Notes: generated by a model from the letters alone, not told the origin. 8,873 nt of DNA from Marvinbryantia sp964455335 (GCA_964455335.1 CAYVVW010000086.1:1-8873), one strand, 5' to 3'; positions 1 through 5,867 are shown, counted from the first letter of the stretch. Translations and numbers: made by a program.

Positions 1-860
1 CCACCCTCTCCACCGACCCGAAACGCCTTCTGATCGGCGACGACGAGCACGGCTGGGATGACAATGGCGTCTTTAATTTCGAGGGCGGCTGCTATGCGAA
101 AGTCATCAACCTGGACAAGGAGTCCGAGCCGGACATCTACAAGGCCATCAAGCGCAACGCGCTTCTGGAAAACGTGACCTTGGACGCGGACGGCAAGATT
201 GACTTCAACGACAAGAGCGTGACGGAAAATACGCGCGTTTCTTATCCGATCGACCACATTGAAAAAATCGTGCGCCCGGTCTCCGCGGCCCCAGACGCGA
301 AGAATGTCATCTTCCTCTCCGCGGACGCATTTGGCGTATTGCCGCCGGTATCCGTGCTGACTCCGGAGCAGACCCAGTACTACTTCCTGTCCGGATTAAC
401 GGCAAAGCTGGCCGGAACGGAGCGCGGCATCACAGAGCCGACCCCGACATTCTCCGCTTGCTTTGGCCAGGCTTTCCTCGAACTGCACCCGACGAAATAT
501 GCCGAGGAGCTGGTAAAGAAGATGGAAAAGAGCGGCGCAAAGGCCTACCTCGTGAACACAGGATGGAACGGCACGGGCAAGCGCATCTCCATCAAAGACA
601 CGCGCGGCATCATCGACGCCATCTTAAATGGCGACATCGAAAAGGCCGAGACCAAAAAGATCCCGTACTTCAACATCGAAGTGCCGACCGCGCTGCCGGG
701 CGTGGATGCCAACATCCTTGACCCGCGCGACACCTATGCCGACGTCTCCGAGTGGGACAAAAAGGCGCAGGATTTGGCGCAGCGCTTTATCAAGAACTTC
801 GCAAAATATGAGACCAACGCCGCTGGGAAAGCCCTTGTGGCGGCAGGCCCGCAACTATAA
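1..860 (+). CDS. pckA: Phosphoenolpyruvate carboxykinase (ATP), C-terminal part, 5' end outside the window
   Basis: This enzyme interconverts oxaloacetate + ATP and PEP + CO2 + ADP in the cytoplasm, linking the TCA cycle with gluconeogenesis or, in fermenters, CO2 fixation toward succinate. About 285 residues are present from base 3 to the TAA at 858-860, of roughly 530-540 in the family. The window opens just after the P-loop (GxxGxGKT), at TLSTDPKR. Visible family motifs are the metal-binding stretch IGDDEHGW, FEGGCYAK, ENTRVSYPI (the Arg corresponds to the nucleotide-contacting Arg333 of E. coli, by family knowledge), LAGTERGITEPTPTFSACFG, and NTGWNGTGKRISIKDTR near the adenine pocket. The C terminus, ALVAAGPQL, is typical. 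Similarity to the E. coli type is high throughout, so this is the ATP and not the GTP enzyme. No frameshift is seen. A hairpin follows 13 bp after the stop. Confidence 0.97.
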   Translation, partial: TLSTDPKRLLIGDDEHGWDDNGVFNFEGGCYAKVINLDKESEPDIYKAIKRNALLENVTLDADGKIDFNDKSVTENTRVSYPIDHIEKIVRPVSAAPDAKNVIFLSADAFGVLPPVSVLTPEQTQYYFLSGLTAKLAGTERGITEPTPTFSACFGQAFLELHPTKYAEELVKKMEKSGAKAYLVNTGWNGTGKRISIKDTRGIIDAILNGDIEKAETKKIPYFNIEVPTALPGVDANILDPRDTYADVSEWDKKAQDLAQRFIKNFAKYETNAAGKALVAAGPQL

Positions 861-873
861 GACGCAAACGATA

Positions 874-902
874 GCGGGAGGCGGCGCGATGCTGCTTCCC
901 GC
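874..902 (+). terminator. Stem-loop after pckA, possible terminator
   Basis: A 12-bp stem (874-885 with 891-902) including two G-U pairs closes a 5-nt loop, GCGAT. It lies 13 bp past the pckA stop. The following bases (ATTCTGTG) are a poor U-tract, so it could be a weak terminator or an mRNA 3'-end stabiliser. Confidence 0.45.
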
Positions 903-963
903 ATTCTGTGACACCACGCGATGCAGTGCCGCAAAGCCCAGGAATCGCCGGAGATTTCCCGCA

Positions 964-1257
964 CCACACTTTGGAAAGATGGGACTCTGCAATTTCCAAA
1001 TGTTGGACAAGCGGATGCCACACACTGTGGAAAGATGGAACCTTGCAATTTCCGAATGTCAGTCAAACGGATGCCACATGCTGTGAAAAATGGAACTTTG
1101 CAATTTCCAAATGTTGGACAAGCGGATGCCACACACTGTGGAAAGATGGAACCTTGCAATTTCCGAATGTTGGACAAGCAGATGCCACATACTGTGGGAA
1201 GATGGCACTTTGCAACTTCCAAATGTCTGACAAACGGATGACACACACTGTGGAAAG
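964..1257. repeat. Tandem array of five 55-56 bp repeats plus a partial sixth
   Basis: The marker TGG(A)AAGATGG recurs with the TG at 972, 1028, 1084, 1139, 1195 and 1251, giving periods of 56, 56, 55, 56 and 56 bp. Each unit carries GCAATTTCC(A/G)AATGT, then a (T)GGACAAGC-GGATGCCACA segment, then TGTGGAAAGATGG. Two short inverted repeats recur inside the units: TCCAA-ATG-TTGGA and CCACA-CAC-TGTGG. The three loop bases of the second vary (CAC, TGC, TAC) while its arms are mostly kept. In the first unit TTTGGAAA (970-977) also pairs with TTTCCAAA (993-1000). Because 56 is not a multiple of 3, the array is open in several frames on both strands, but these readings only restate the repeat and have no start context. 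The array fills most of the 432-bp gap between pckA and upp. I do not recognise the family. Confidence 0.9.
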
Positions 1258-1280
1258 CAGCTTTTTGCCTGGTGTCACAA

Positions 1281-1286
1281 AAGGAG
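1281..1286 (+). promoter_or_regulatory. Ribosome binding site that sets the upp start
   Basis: AAGGAG sits 6 nt before ATG 1293. It lies downstream of an in-frame GTG at 1272, so it favours 1293 over that longer start. Confidence 0.8.
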
Positions 1287-1292
1287 TATGAG

Positions 1293-1928
1293 ATGGAAAT
1301 GGAAAATGTAACGATTCTCACACACCCGCTCATCCAGCACAAAATCTCCCGCCTGCGCGACAAAAACACAGGCACGAACGAATTTCGCTCCCTCGTGGAA
1401 GAGATCGCCATGTTGATGGGATTTGAGGCATTGAGCGACCTGACGCTTGAAGATGTGGAGGTGGAAACCCCCATCGAGAAATGCATGACCCCCATGATTT
1501 CCGGCCGCAAGCTGGCGATCGTGCCGATCCTGCGGGCGGGGCTTGGCATGGTAAGCGGCATTACCGCCCTCGTTCCCACCGCAAAGGTGGGGCACATTGG
1601 CCTTTACCGCGACGAAAAAACGCACGAGCCGCACGAGTATTATTGCAAACTTCCCAGCCCCATCGAGGAGCGCACCATTGTTGTCACAGACCCAATGCTC
1701 GCCACGGGCGGCTCCGCTGTGGCGGCGGTCAACTTCATCAAGGAACACGGCGGGAGAACCATCAAGTTTTTGAGCATCATCGCCGCCCCCGAGGGCCTCA
1801 CGCGCTTGCATACGGCACACCCGGACGTGCAAATCTATGTGGGCCACCTGGACCGCGGGCTAAACGAAAATGCCTACATCTGCCCGGGCCTCGGAGACGC
1901 CGGCGACCGCATCTTTGGCACAAAATAA
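1293..1928 (+). CDS. upp: Uracil phosphoribosyltransferase
   Basis: This enzyme salvages free uracil: uracil + PRPP gives UMP + PPi, in the cytoplasm. The product from ATG 1293 is 211 residues, close to the 209 of the Bacillus subtilis enzyme. The start is chosen because of the AAGGAG 6 nt upstream and because the family begins a few residues before the conserved HPLIQHK. Visible motifs are HPLIQHKISRLRDKNTGT at the N terminus, AIVPILRAGLGMV (central strand and PRPP side), KVGHIGLYRD, the PRPP-binding loop VVTDPMLATGGSAV, AAPEG, and the C-terminal uracil-binding PGLGDAGDRIFGTK. All key positions are present. It stands alone on the plus strand between the 56-bp repeat array and the convergent coaX. 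No pyrimidine attenuator and no clear sigma-A promoter was found directly upstream, where repeats occupy the space. Confidence 0.97.
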   Translation: MEMENVTILTHPLIQHKISRLRDKNTGTNEFRSLVEEIAMLMGFEALSDLTLEDVEVETPIEKCMTPMISGRKLAIVPILRAGLGMVSGITALVPTAKVGHIGLYRDEKTHEPHEYYCKLPSPIEERTIVVTDPMLATGGSAVAAVNFIKEHGGRTIKFLSIIAAPEGLTRLHTAHPDVQIYVGHLDRGLNENAYICPGLGDAGDRIFGTK

Positions 1929-1935
1929 GGCATTT

Positions 1936-1981
1936 GGCAGCAAACGCCAAGGGCACCGTTTTGTGTCGGGCGTTTGTTGCC
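1936..1981 (+). other. Long inverted repeat just after upp
   Basis: GGCAGCAAACGCC (1936-1948) pairs with GGCGTTTGTTGCC (1969-1981): 13 bp with one G-U pair and a 20-nt loop. It starts 7 bp after the upp stop. No T-run follows, so a classical intrinsic terminator is not supported; 3'-end protection or a degenerate terminator are possible. A smaller inverted repeat, ATGTGC (1987-1992) with GCACAT (1999-2004), lies directly downstream. Confidence 0.6.
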
Positions 1982-2012
1982 GTCAGATGTGCGCAACTGC
2001 ACATGGCATCCG

Positions 2013-2064
2013 ATATCCCCTATATCCCCTATATCCCCTATATTCCCTATACTCCTATATTCCT
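2013..2064. repeat. 9-bp microsatellite, unit ATATCCCCT
   Basis: Three exact copies of ATATCCCCT (2013-2039) are followed by three decayed ones: ATATTCCCT, ATACTCCT and ATATTCCT, ending at 2064. The run lies in the gap between the convergent upp and coaX genes. Its even decay toward one side looks like slippage followed by mutation. Confidence 0.9.
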
Positions 2065-2082
2065 CCCAGACATGCGAAGATT

Positions 2083-2104
2083 TTGAGACACTCTCTCAAC
2101 TTTT
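2083..2104 (+). terminator. Small stem-loop between convergent upp and coaX, possible terminator
   Basis: TTGAGA (2083-2088) pairs with TCTCAA (2094-2099) around a 5-nt loop. On the plus strand it is followed by CTTTTCCCC, a short T-run. On the minus strand, 8 nt after the coaX stop, the trailing bases are only AAAATCTT. The position suits a shared terminator for both genes, but the 6-bp stem is AT-rich and weak. Confidence 0.4.
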
Positions 2105-2107
2105 CCC

Positions 2108-2881
2108 CTATCTTGCGCCGCAATTTCTCTCATAGAGGATGTGCAGCCCTTTGAGCAGGAGATCCTCGTCCAAGTGAATGACGCGCCTGCAAAGGGGCGC
2201 AACGGTACGAGCCAGGCCGCCCGTCGCCACCACGGTGGCGCTCTGCCCCATCTCTTCTTCCATGCGCGCAATGATGCCGTCTATGGCCGCCGCATTGCTA
2301 TACAAAATGCCGCTCCTCATGCAATCCGCCGTGTTTTTCCCGATGACGCGCTGAGGTTTCTCCAGGCTTACGCCCTGCAGTTGAGACGCGCGAAAGGTCA
2401 GTGCATCCAAGCTGACCTGCAATCCAGGGTAGATAAGCCCCCCGATGTAATTTTTTTCGCCATCCAGCGCGCAGACAGTCGTGGCCGTGCCCATGTCGAA
2501 AATAATGAGGGGCACGGGGTAATAGGCTGCCCCCGCCACCGCGCCGGCGATCAGGTCGCTCCCCACTTGCTCCGGAAAATCCATTTGCATACGAAGCCCC
2601 GTGTCCATGGCGGGCGTCACCACCAGGACTTCTTTTTGCAGGATTTTTTCCGCGGCGGCCCGCATCACTTGCGTCACCTGCGGAACGACCGAGCAGACAA
2701 TGCCTCCCCCCACTTCGTCCGGGGCAATCCCATGAATGGAAAGCACGTTTTTTATCTGAATGGCGTATTCCAACTCTGTGCGCGTGCGGACTGTCGAAAT
2801 GCGTTCTATAAAATAGGTTTGTTTCCGGTCTATCCCGCCGACCACCACCTGAGTATTTCCGATATCAATCGCAAGAATCAT
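2108..2881 (-). CDS. coaX: Type III pantothenate kinase
   Basis: This enzyme catalyses the first step of CoA synthesis: pantothenate + ATP gives 4'-phosphopantothenate. Type III enzymes belong to the ASKHA fold and, by family knowledge, need a monovalent cation and are not feedback-inhibited by CoA. The 257 residues match the usual length. Visible motifs are the phosphate-binding DIGNTQ (residues 6-11), GSDL (107-110) holding the catalytic Asp at 109, FDMGTATTV (128-136), and IGGLIYPGL (146-154). The third motif position is Leu where many homologues have Arg (GxDR). The start ATG 2881 has GGAG 11 nt upstream, rather far, and a nearer out-of-frame ATG ends at once. It is the last gene of the minus-strand CoA cluster, 246 bp after the panT-like gene, a spacer filled with repeats. 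Confidence 0.96.
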   Translation of the reverse strand: MILAIDIGNTQVVVGGIDRKQTYFIERISTVRTRTELEYAIQIKNVLSIHGIAPDEVGGGIVCSVVPQVTQVMRAAAEKILQKEVLVVTPAMDTGLRMQMDFPEQVGSDLIAGAVAGAAYYPVPLIIFDMGTATTVCALDGEKNYIGGLIYPGLQVSLDALTFRASQLQGVSLEKPQRVIGKNTADCMRSGILYSNAAAIDGIIARMEEEMGQSATVVATGGLARTVAPLCRRVIHLDEDLLLKGLHILYERNCGAR

Positions 2882-2947
2882 TTCATTGGTTTCTCCATTT
2901 CGGTTGATTTAGCAAAAATATTTTGACTCCCATGTCATTTCTGTTTC

Positions 2948-2984
2948 TATGATGCTACGGTAAAAAGATACCTACGGATTGTTT
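2948..2984. repeat. Dispersed repeat, copy 1 (long form)
   Basis: This copy begins TATGATGCTACGGTAAAAAG and runs on to ATACCTACGGATTGTTT, 37 bp. It matches the copy at 3754-3790 at 34 of 37 positions. It holds a short inverted repeat, GGTA-AAAAGA-TACC. It lies between coaX and the panT-like gene, in the same orientation as the other two copies. Confidence 0.85.
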
Positions 2985-2986
2985 CG

Positions 2987-3061
2987 AGCATTTGGCACGA
3001 TGGTTCATTGGGCATTGGCACGATGTTTTATCGGGCATTTGGCACGATGTTCCATCGTGCC
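2987..3061. repeat. Three tandem 23-24 bp repeats (TTTGGCACGATG core), last one ending in a perfect hairpin
   Basis: The units are 2987-3010, 3011-3033 and 3034-3057, each reading roughly GGCATTTGGCACGATG plus a variable TTC/TTT-CATCG. TTGGCAC recurs at 2992, 3015 and 3039. In the third unit GGCACGATG (3041-3049) pairs perfectly with CATCGTGCC (3053-3061) around TTC. The second unit keeps a shorter version (CGAT/ATCG) and the first has largely lost it. The array lies in the panT-coaX spacer; in the minus-strand transcript the last unit would form a 9-bp stem. Confidence 0.8.
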
Positions 3062-3098
3062 CATCCGTCGTGGGAAAGGGCTTTCTACCCTGGCATCA

Positions 3099-3127
3099 TA
3101 TGATGTTACGGTAAAAAGATACCTACG
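3099..3127. repeat. Dispersed repeat, copy 2 (short form), abutting the panT-like stop codon
   Basis: The 29 bp run from TATGATGTTACGG through TAAAAAGATACCTACG and match copies 1 and 3 until 3127. The very next base, 3128, is the last base of the panT-like stop codon (read on the minus strand). The left edge falls in a 12-bp palindrome, CATCATATGATG (3094-3105), which the other copies lack. Confidence 0.85.
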
Positions 3128-3730
3128 TCAAGAAAGAATATGTGCCTTGTAAAGAGCCGTGCCCACCGCGCCGACCAACAAGGTGGACGCCACCATCTCG
3201 CACACGGCATTGACCCCAACGAAGGCGCACGCAAAGGCGATGACGCTGCGCCCGCCGATGAGATTTTGCACATATTCTGTGTTTCCAAACAAAAGTATCA
3301 ATGCAAGCATGAAAAATACTGTGTTGAAAAATGCAGAGCAAAAACCCGTGACCGCACAGGAAATGGCAATCGGCATATGCCTGCGGCAAAAGGAAAACAC
3401 ATACCCCAAAAGAAATCCATCCAGCACGCGCGGCACCATCCGCTGCAAAAAGGCGAGCAGGGGCTGGATGTCAAACAGGGCCGCCCCCATGACACTTGTG
3501 CCGCCCACGCCAATGCATTGCAAAAAACTGGTGAGGCCAAACACGGCCCCCGCCACCGCGCCGCCAAACGGGCCAAGGGCGATGGCGCTGATGGCCACGG
3601 GAATCACATTGAACGTAATAGCCAAAGGGCCGATATTCAAATACCCCAATGGGGTATAGGCCATCAAAAGCAAAATGGCGCTCATCAAGCCGAGTATCGC
3701 AAGCTGCGCCGCGCGAAACTTTTTTTTCAT
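3128..3730 (-). CDS. panT: ECF transporter S component, probably for pantothenate
   Basis: This is a small integral membrane protein that would bind a vitamin and, with a shared EcfT and two EcfA ATPases encoded elsewhere, import it. The 200-residue product is almost wholly hydrophobic, with about six predicted membrane segments (near residues 8-25, 33-50, 53-72, 85-112, 118-148, 164-192). It shows the S-component features AxxxA in the first helix (A7-A11) and TPLGYLNIGPLAITFNVIPV followed by LGPFGG. The start is ATG 3730, with GGAGGAG 5 nt upstream; an in-frame GTG at 3751 lies before the RBS and is rejected. It sits between coaBC and coaX, and known pantothenate S components (PanT) are found next to coaB/coaC in streptococci, so pantothenate is the likely substrate. 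The fold call is firm; the substrate is inferred from context. The gene is bracketed by copies of a dispersed repeat. Confidence 0.8.
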   Translation of the reverse strand: MKKKFRAAQLAILGLMSAILLLMAYTPLGYLNIGPLAITFNVIPVAISAIALGPFGGAVAGAVFGLTSFLQCIGVGGTSVMGAALFDIQPLLAFLQRMVPRVLDGFLLGYVFSFCRRHMPIAISCAVTGFCSAFFNTVFFMLALILLFGNTEYVQNLIGGRSVIAFACAFVGVNAVCEMVASTLLVGAVGTALYKAHILS

Positions 3731-3753
3731 ATGAACTCCTCCATTTGTCACAC

Positions 3754-3790
3754 TATGATGTTACGGTAAAAAGATGCCTACAGATTGTTT
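3754..3790. repeat. Dispersed repeat, copy 3 (long form), just upstream of the panT-like gene
   Basis: This copy begins TATGATGTTACGGTAAAAAG and continues ATGCCTACAGATTGTTT. It is 37 bp, matching copy 1 at 34 of 37 positions and copy 2 over 28 of the first 29. It begins 12 bp upstream of the panT-like RBS (minus sense), so it would lie in the transcript leader of that gene. Confidence 0.85.
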
Positions 3791-3821
3791 TTGCTTCGCA
3801 GTCTCCGTCTCACTCCGGTCT

Positions 3822-3865
3822 GTGCTATCGAAAACAACAACAGTACTCGCCGTTTACGATAGCAC
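3822..3865 (-). other. Inverted repeat in the coaBC-panT spacer
   Basis: GTGCTATCG (3822-3830) pairs perfectly with CGATAGCAC (3857-3865), with 26 nt between. CTCCGG flanks the structure as a direct repeat (3813-3818 and 3866-3871). No T-run follows in the minus direction, so it is not a terminator as it stands. It lies within the 181-bp gap between the coaBC stop and the panT-like start. A processing or mRNA-stability element is possible, but this is inference. Confidence 0.55.
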
Positions 3866-3911
3866 CTCCGGGGGATTCGCACGAATTTGCTGTGGAATCA
3901 TGCTGCTTGCA

Positions 3912-5144
3912 TCACGTCATCCGTGCCGCTATCTCGCGCAGAATCTCGACCGCAACAGCCTCTTTGCTCTGCAGGGGAAGCGCACGTTCCGCATCTTTCG
4001 TGATCAAGGTCACCACGTTTGTGTCCGTCCCAAATCCCGCCCCTTTTTCGCGCAAATCGTTGCACACGATGAGGTCGAGTTTTTTTTTCACCAGTTTTTC
4101 CCTGGAACGCTCCAGCACCTGTTCTGTTTCCATGGAAAACCCGCACAGGAACTGCCCATCCGGTTTTCTCTCCCCCAGCTCTTTTAAGATGTCCCTGGTC
4201 CTCGCAAGCGGAAGAAAAAGGCTGCCGTCGGGCGCGTCTCCTTGCGATTGCCCCTTGCCAGGCATCTCACCTTTTTTGATTTTTTCCGGCATTTCATGGG
4301 CTGGCCGGTAATCGGCCACCGCCGCCGCCATCAAAACAATATCCGCATCCGCCGCATACGCCATCACGGCATCATACATTTGCCGCGCCGTGGTGACGGA
4401 AACCGTCTTTGCAAACATCGGAGCGTCAAGGGCTGTTTTCCCCGAAACCAAAGTGACAGACGCGCCCATGGCGGCCGCCACATTTGCAAGCGCGTATCCC
4501 ATCTTTCCCGTGGAATGGTTCGTCAGGTAGCGGACAGGGTCCAAGGCCTCCTGCGTAGGGCCTGCCGTCACCAGCACGTTTTTGCCCGCAAGCAATTTCG
4601 GGTGGGCAATCTCCTGCGCAATGTGCGCAAGCAGTTCCTCCGGCTCTGGCATCCTGCCAATCCCCTGCGCGCCGCAGGCCAGATGGCCGCTCGCGGGGGC
4701 AAGGACTTTCCAGCCGAAATTTTGCAAACGCTGCAAGTTGTCCTGCACGATGGGATTTTCGTACATGGCGGTATTCATGGCCGGCGCGAGGAGCCTCGGG
4801 CACTGGCAGGCAAGCGCCGTGGTCGTCAGCATATCGTCCGCGATGCCATGCGCCAGCTTGCCGATGACATCCGCGCTTGCCGGCGCGACCAGCAAAAGGT
4901 CTGCCCTGCTCGCCAGAGACACATGCCCGACTGCAAAAGAAAAATTGCGGTCAAACGTGTCCGTCAGGCACCGGTTCCCCGTAAGTGCCTCGAAGGTGAC
5001 CGGGCTTAGGAACTGACAGGCATTTCCTGTCATCAGCACATGCACGTCGGCCCCCTGTTTTTTTAGGGCACTGGCAAGCGCAGCCGCCTTATATGCCGCG
5101 ATGCTTCCCGTCACGCCGAGCAAAATTGTCTTTTCCACGCGCAT
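3912..5144 (-). CDS. coaBC: Bifunctional phosphopantothenoylcysteine decarboxylase / phosphopantothenate-cysteine ligase
   Basis: This fusion performs steps two and three of CoA synthesis: the CoaB domain joins 4'-phosphopantothenate to cysteine (CTP-dependent in bacteria), and the FMN-dependent CoaC domain decarboxylates the product to 4'-phosphopantetheine. The 410 residues are the usual length. The CoaC part (about 1-180) shows TGSIAAYK (12-19), the active His in GHVSL (74), the substrate motif PAMNTAMYENP (121-131) and the active Cys in HLACGAQGIGRM (157). The CoaB part (about 188-410) shows VTAGPTQEALDPVRY with TNHSTGKMG (192-216), AAAVADYRP (273-281), the EKIKK lysines (287-291), GFSMETE (335-341) and NDL (362-364). 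After EKIKK there is a Gly/Pro/Gln-rich stretch (about 292-307), longer than I expect in this loop. ATG 5144 has GGAGGAGGGAG upstream; an in-frame ATG at 5180 lies before that RBS. The gene lies 51 bp after the phosphoesterase. Confidence 0.97.
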   Translation of the reverse strand: MRVEKTILLGVTGSIAAYKAAALASALKKQGADVHVLMTGNACQFLSPVTFEALTGNRCLTDTFDRNFSFAVGHVSLASRADLLLVAPASADVIGKLAHGIADDMLTTTALACQCPRLLAPAMNTAMYENPIVQDNLQRLQNFGWKVLAPASGHLACGAQGIGRMPEPEELLAHIAQEIAHPKLLAGKNVLVTAGPTQEALDPVRYLTNHSTGKMGYALANVAAAMGASVTLVSGKTALDAPMFAKTVSVTTARQMYDAVMAYAADADIVLMAAAVADYRPAHEMPEKIKKGEMPGKGQSQGDAPDGSLFLPLARTRDILKELGERKPDGQFLCGFSMETEQVLERSREKLVKKKLDLIVCNDLREKGAGFGTDTNVVTLITKDAERALPLQSKEAVAVEILREIAARMT

Positions 5145-5195
5145 CCGCTCCCTCCTCCATTTTTCAAAGCATACCCACAATTTCCGAACAATCTA

Positions 5196-5867
5196 TCACA
5201 AACCCTCCATGCGATCCAAAATCCCATCCACGCCTATGCCCGGGTGGTTCGTATAGATCTGCAGGATTTGCCTTACCAATTCCACTTCCGCGTGGTTTCT
5301 GCGGGCGATCTCCGCCACATCCCTGTTTGCGCGCATATCCTTTAAGATGTCTTGCACAAGGCGATCCATATCTTTCGCGGGCGGCTGTTTCTCTTGCGGC
5401 CGCGCCGCCAGGCAATCTATCCGCTCCGCCGTCGCTTCCCTTGTCACGTCGTCCACGTTTAGCACCATCATGGTCACCGGCCGCCAAAACCTCTTAGGTC
5501 CGCAGCTGCCGGGATTCAGATACCGGACATTTCCTGACACAACATCCTCATATTGATGGGAATGGCCAAAGACCACAAAGTCCACGTCACCCAGTTCCTT
5601 GCGCCTATGGTCAATGTTGTGAACCATGTAAAACCGAAAGCCGTGCAGCACAATGTCCTGCTCCGCCGGAAGAAAATCCGCCCACTCTCTGTCCATGTTC
5701 CCGCGCACAAACGTGCAAGGCGCGATGGCAGAGATCGCGTCATAAGTTTTCCTATCCGCAATGTCCCCGCCATGCAAAATGTGCGAACAGCCCGCCAAGA
5801 CCGCTTTTACCTCCGGCCGCAGCAGGCCGTGCGTGTCCGAAATAATTCCCAATCTGTGCATTGCCAT
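5196..5867 (-). CDS. YfcE/MJ0936-type metallophosphoesterase with a C-terminal extension
   Basis: This is a cytoplasmic metal-dependent phosphoesterase; family members act on phosphodiesters or phosphomonoesters in vitro, and the natural substrate is unknown. The core (about 1-145 of 223 residues) has the full metal-site set: SDTHG (D11, H13), HGGD (D35), GNMD (N57), H83 in MVHN, and GHSH (H102, H104), followed by NPGS (118-121). YfcE-family proteins are usually about 155-185 residues, so residues about 160-223 are extra. That tail is helical and charged, with a possible helix-turn-helix look (DVAEIARR...VELVRQILQIYTNHPG); its role is unknown. ATG 5867 follows GGAGG at 8 nt spacing; a second ATG two codons on is possible. 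It is the first gene after the promoter at 6007-6035 and lies 51 bp ahead of coaBC. A link to CoA metabolism is only positional. Confidence 0.88.
   Translation of the reverse strand: MAMHRLGIISDTHGLLRPEVKAVLAGCSHILHGGDIADRKTYDAISAIAPCTFVRGNMDREWADFLPAEQDIVLHGFRFYMVHNIDHRRKELGDVDFVVFGHSHQYEDVVSGNVRYLNPGSCGPKRFWRPVTMMVLNVDDVTREATAERIDCLAARPQEKQPPAKDMDRLVQDILKDMRANRDVAEIARRNHAEVELVRQILQIYTNHPGIGVDGILDRMEGL

Noticed and set aside
964..1257. CRISPR array
   Set aside because: The units are contiguous and related over their full length. There are no unique spacers and no cas genes nearby.
908..1291. Open frames in the repeat array (plus strand) that look like a repeat protein
   Set aside because: The period is 55-56 bp, not a multiple of three, so the frames shift between units; neither codon pattern nor start signals support translation.
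734..1597. 287-codon open frame on the minus strand across the repeat array and into upp and pckA
   Set aside because: It is antisense to two clear genes, and its middle part only translates the 56-bp repeats. No RBS or family similarity is seen.
2141..2926. Long plus-strand open frame opposite coaX
   Set aside because: It mirrors coaX, whose motifs are unambiguous, and has low-complexity His/Arg-rich composition typical of an antisense frame in GC-rich DNA.
2923..2953. Plus-strand promoter TTGACT ... TATGAT near dispersed repeat copy 1
   Set aside because: The 19-bp spacing is too long and there is no plus-strand gene downstream to serve.
3739..3751. GTG start at 3751 for the panT-like gene
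   Set aside because: It precedes the strong GGAGGAG site at 3736-3742, which is correctly spaced for ATG 3730.
4242..5009. Long plus-strand open frame opposite coaBC
   Set aside because: Antisense shadow of coaBC, Arg/His-rich, with no recognisable domain.
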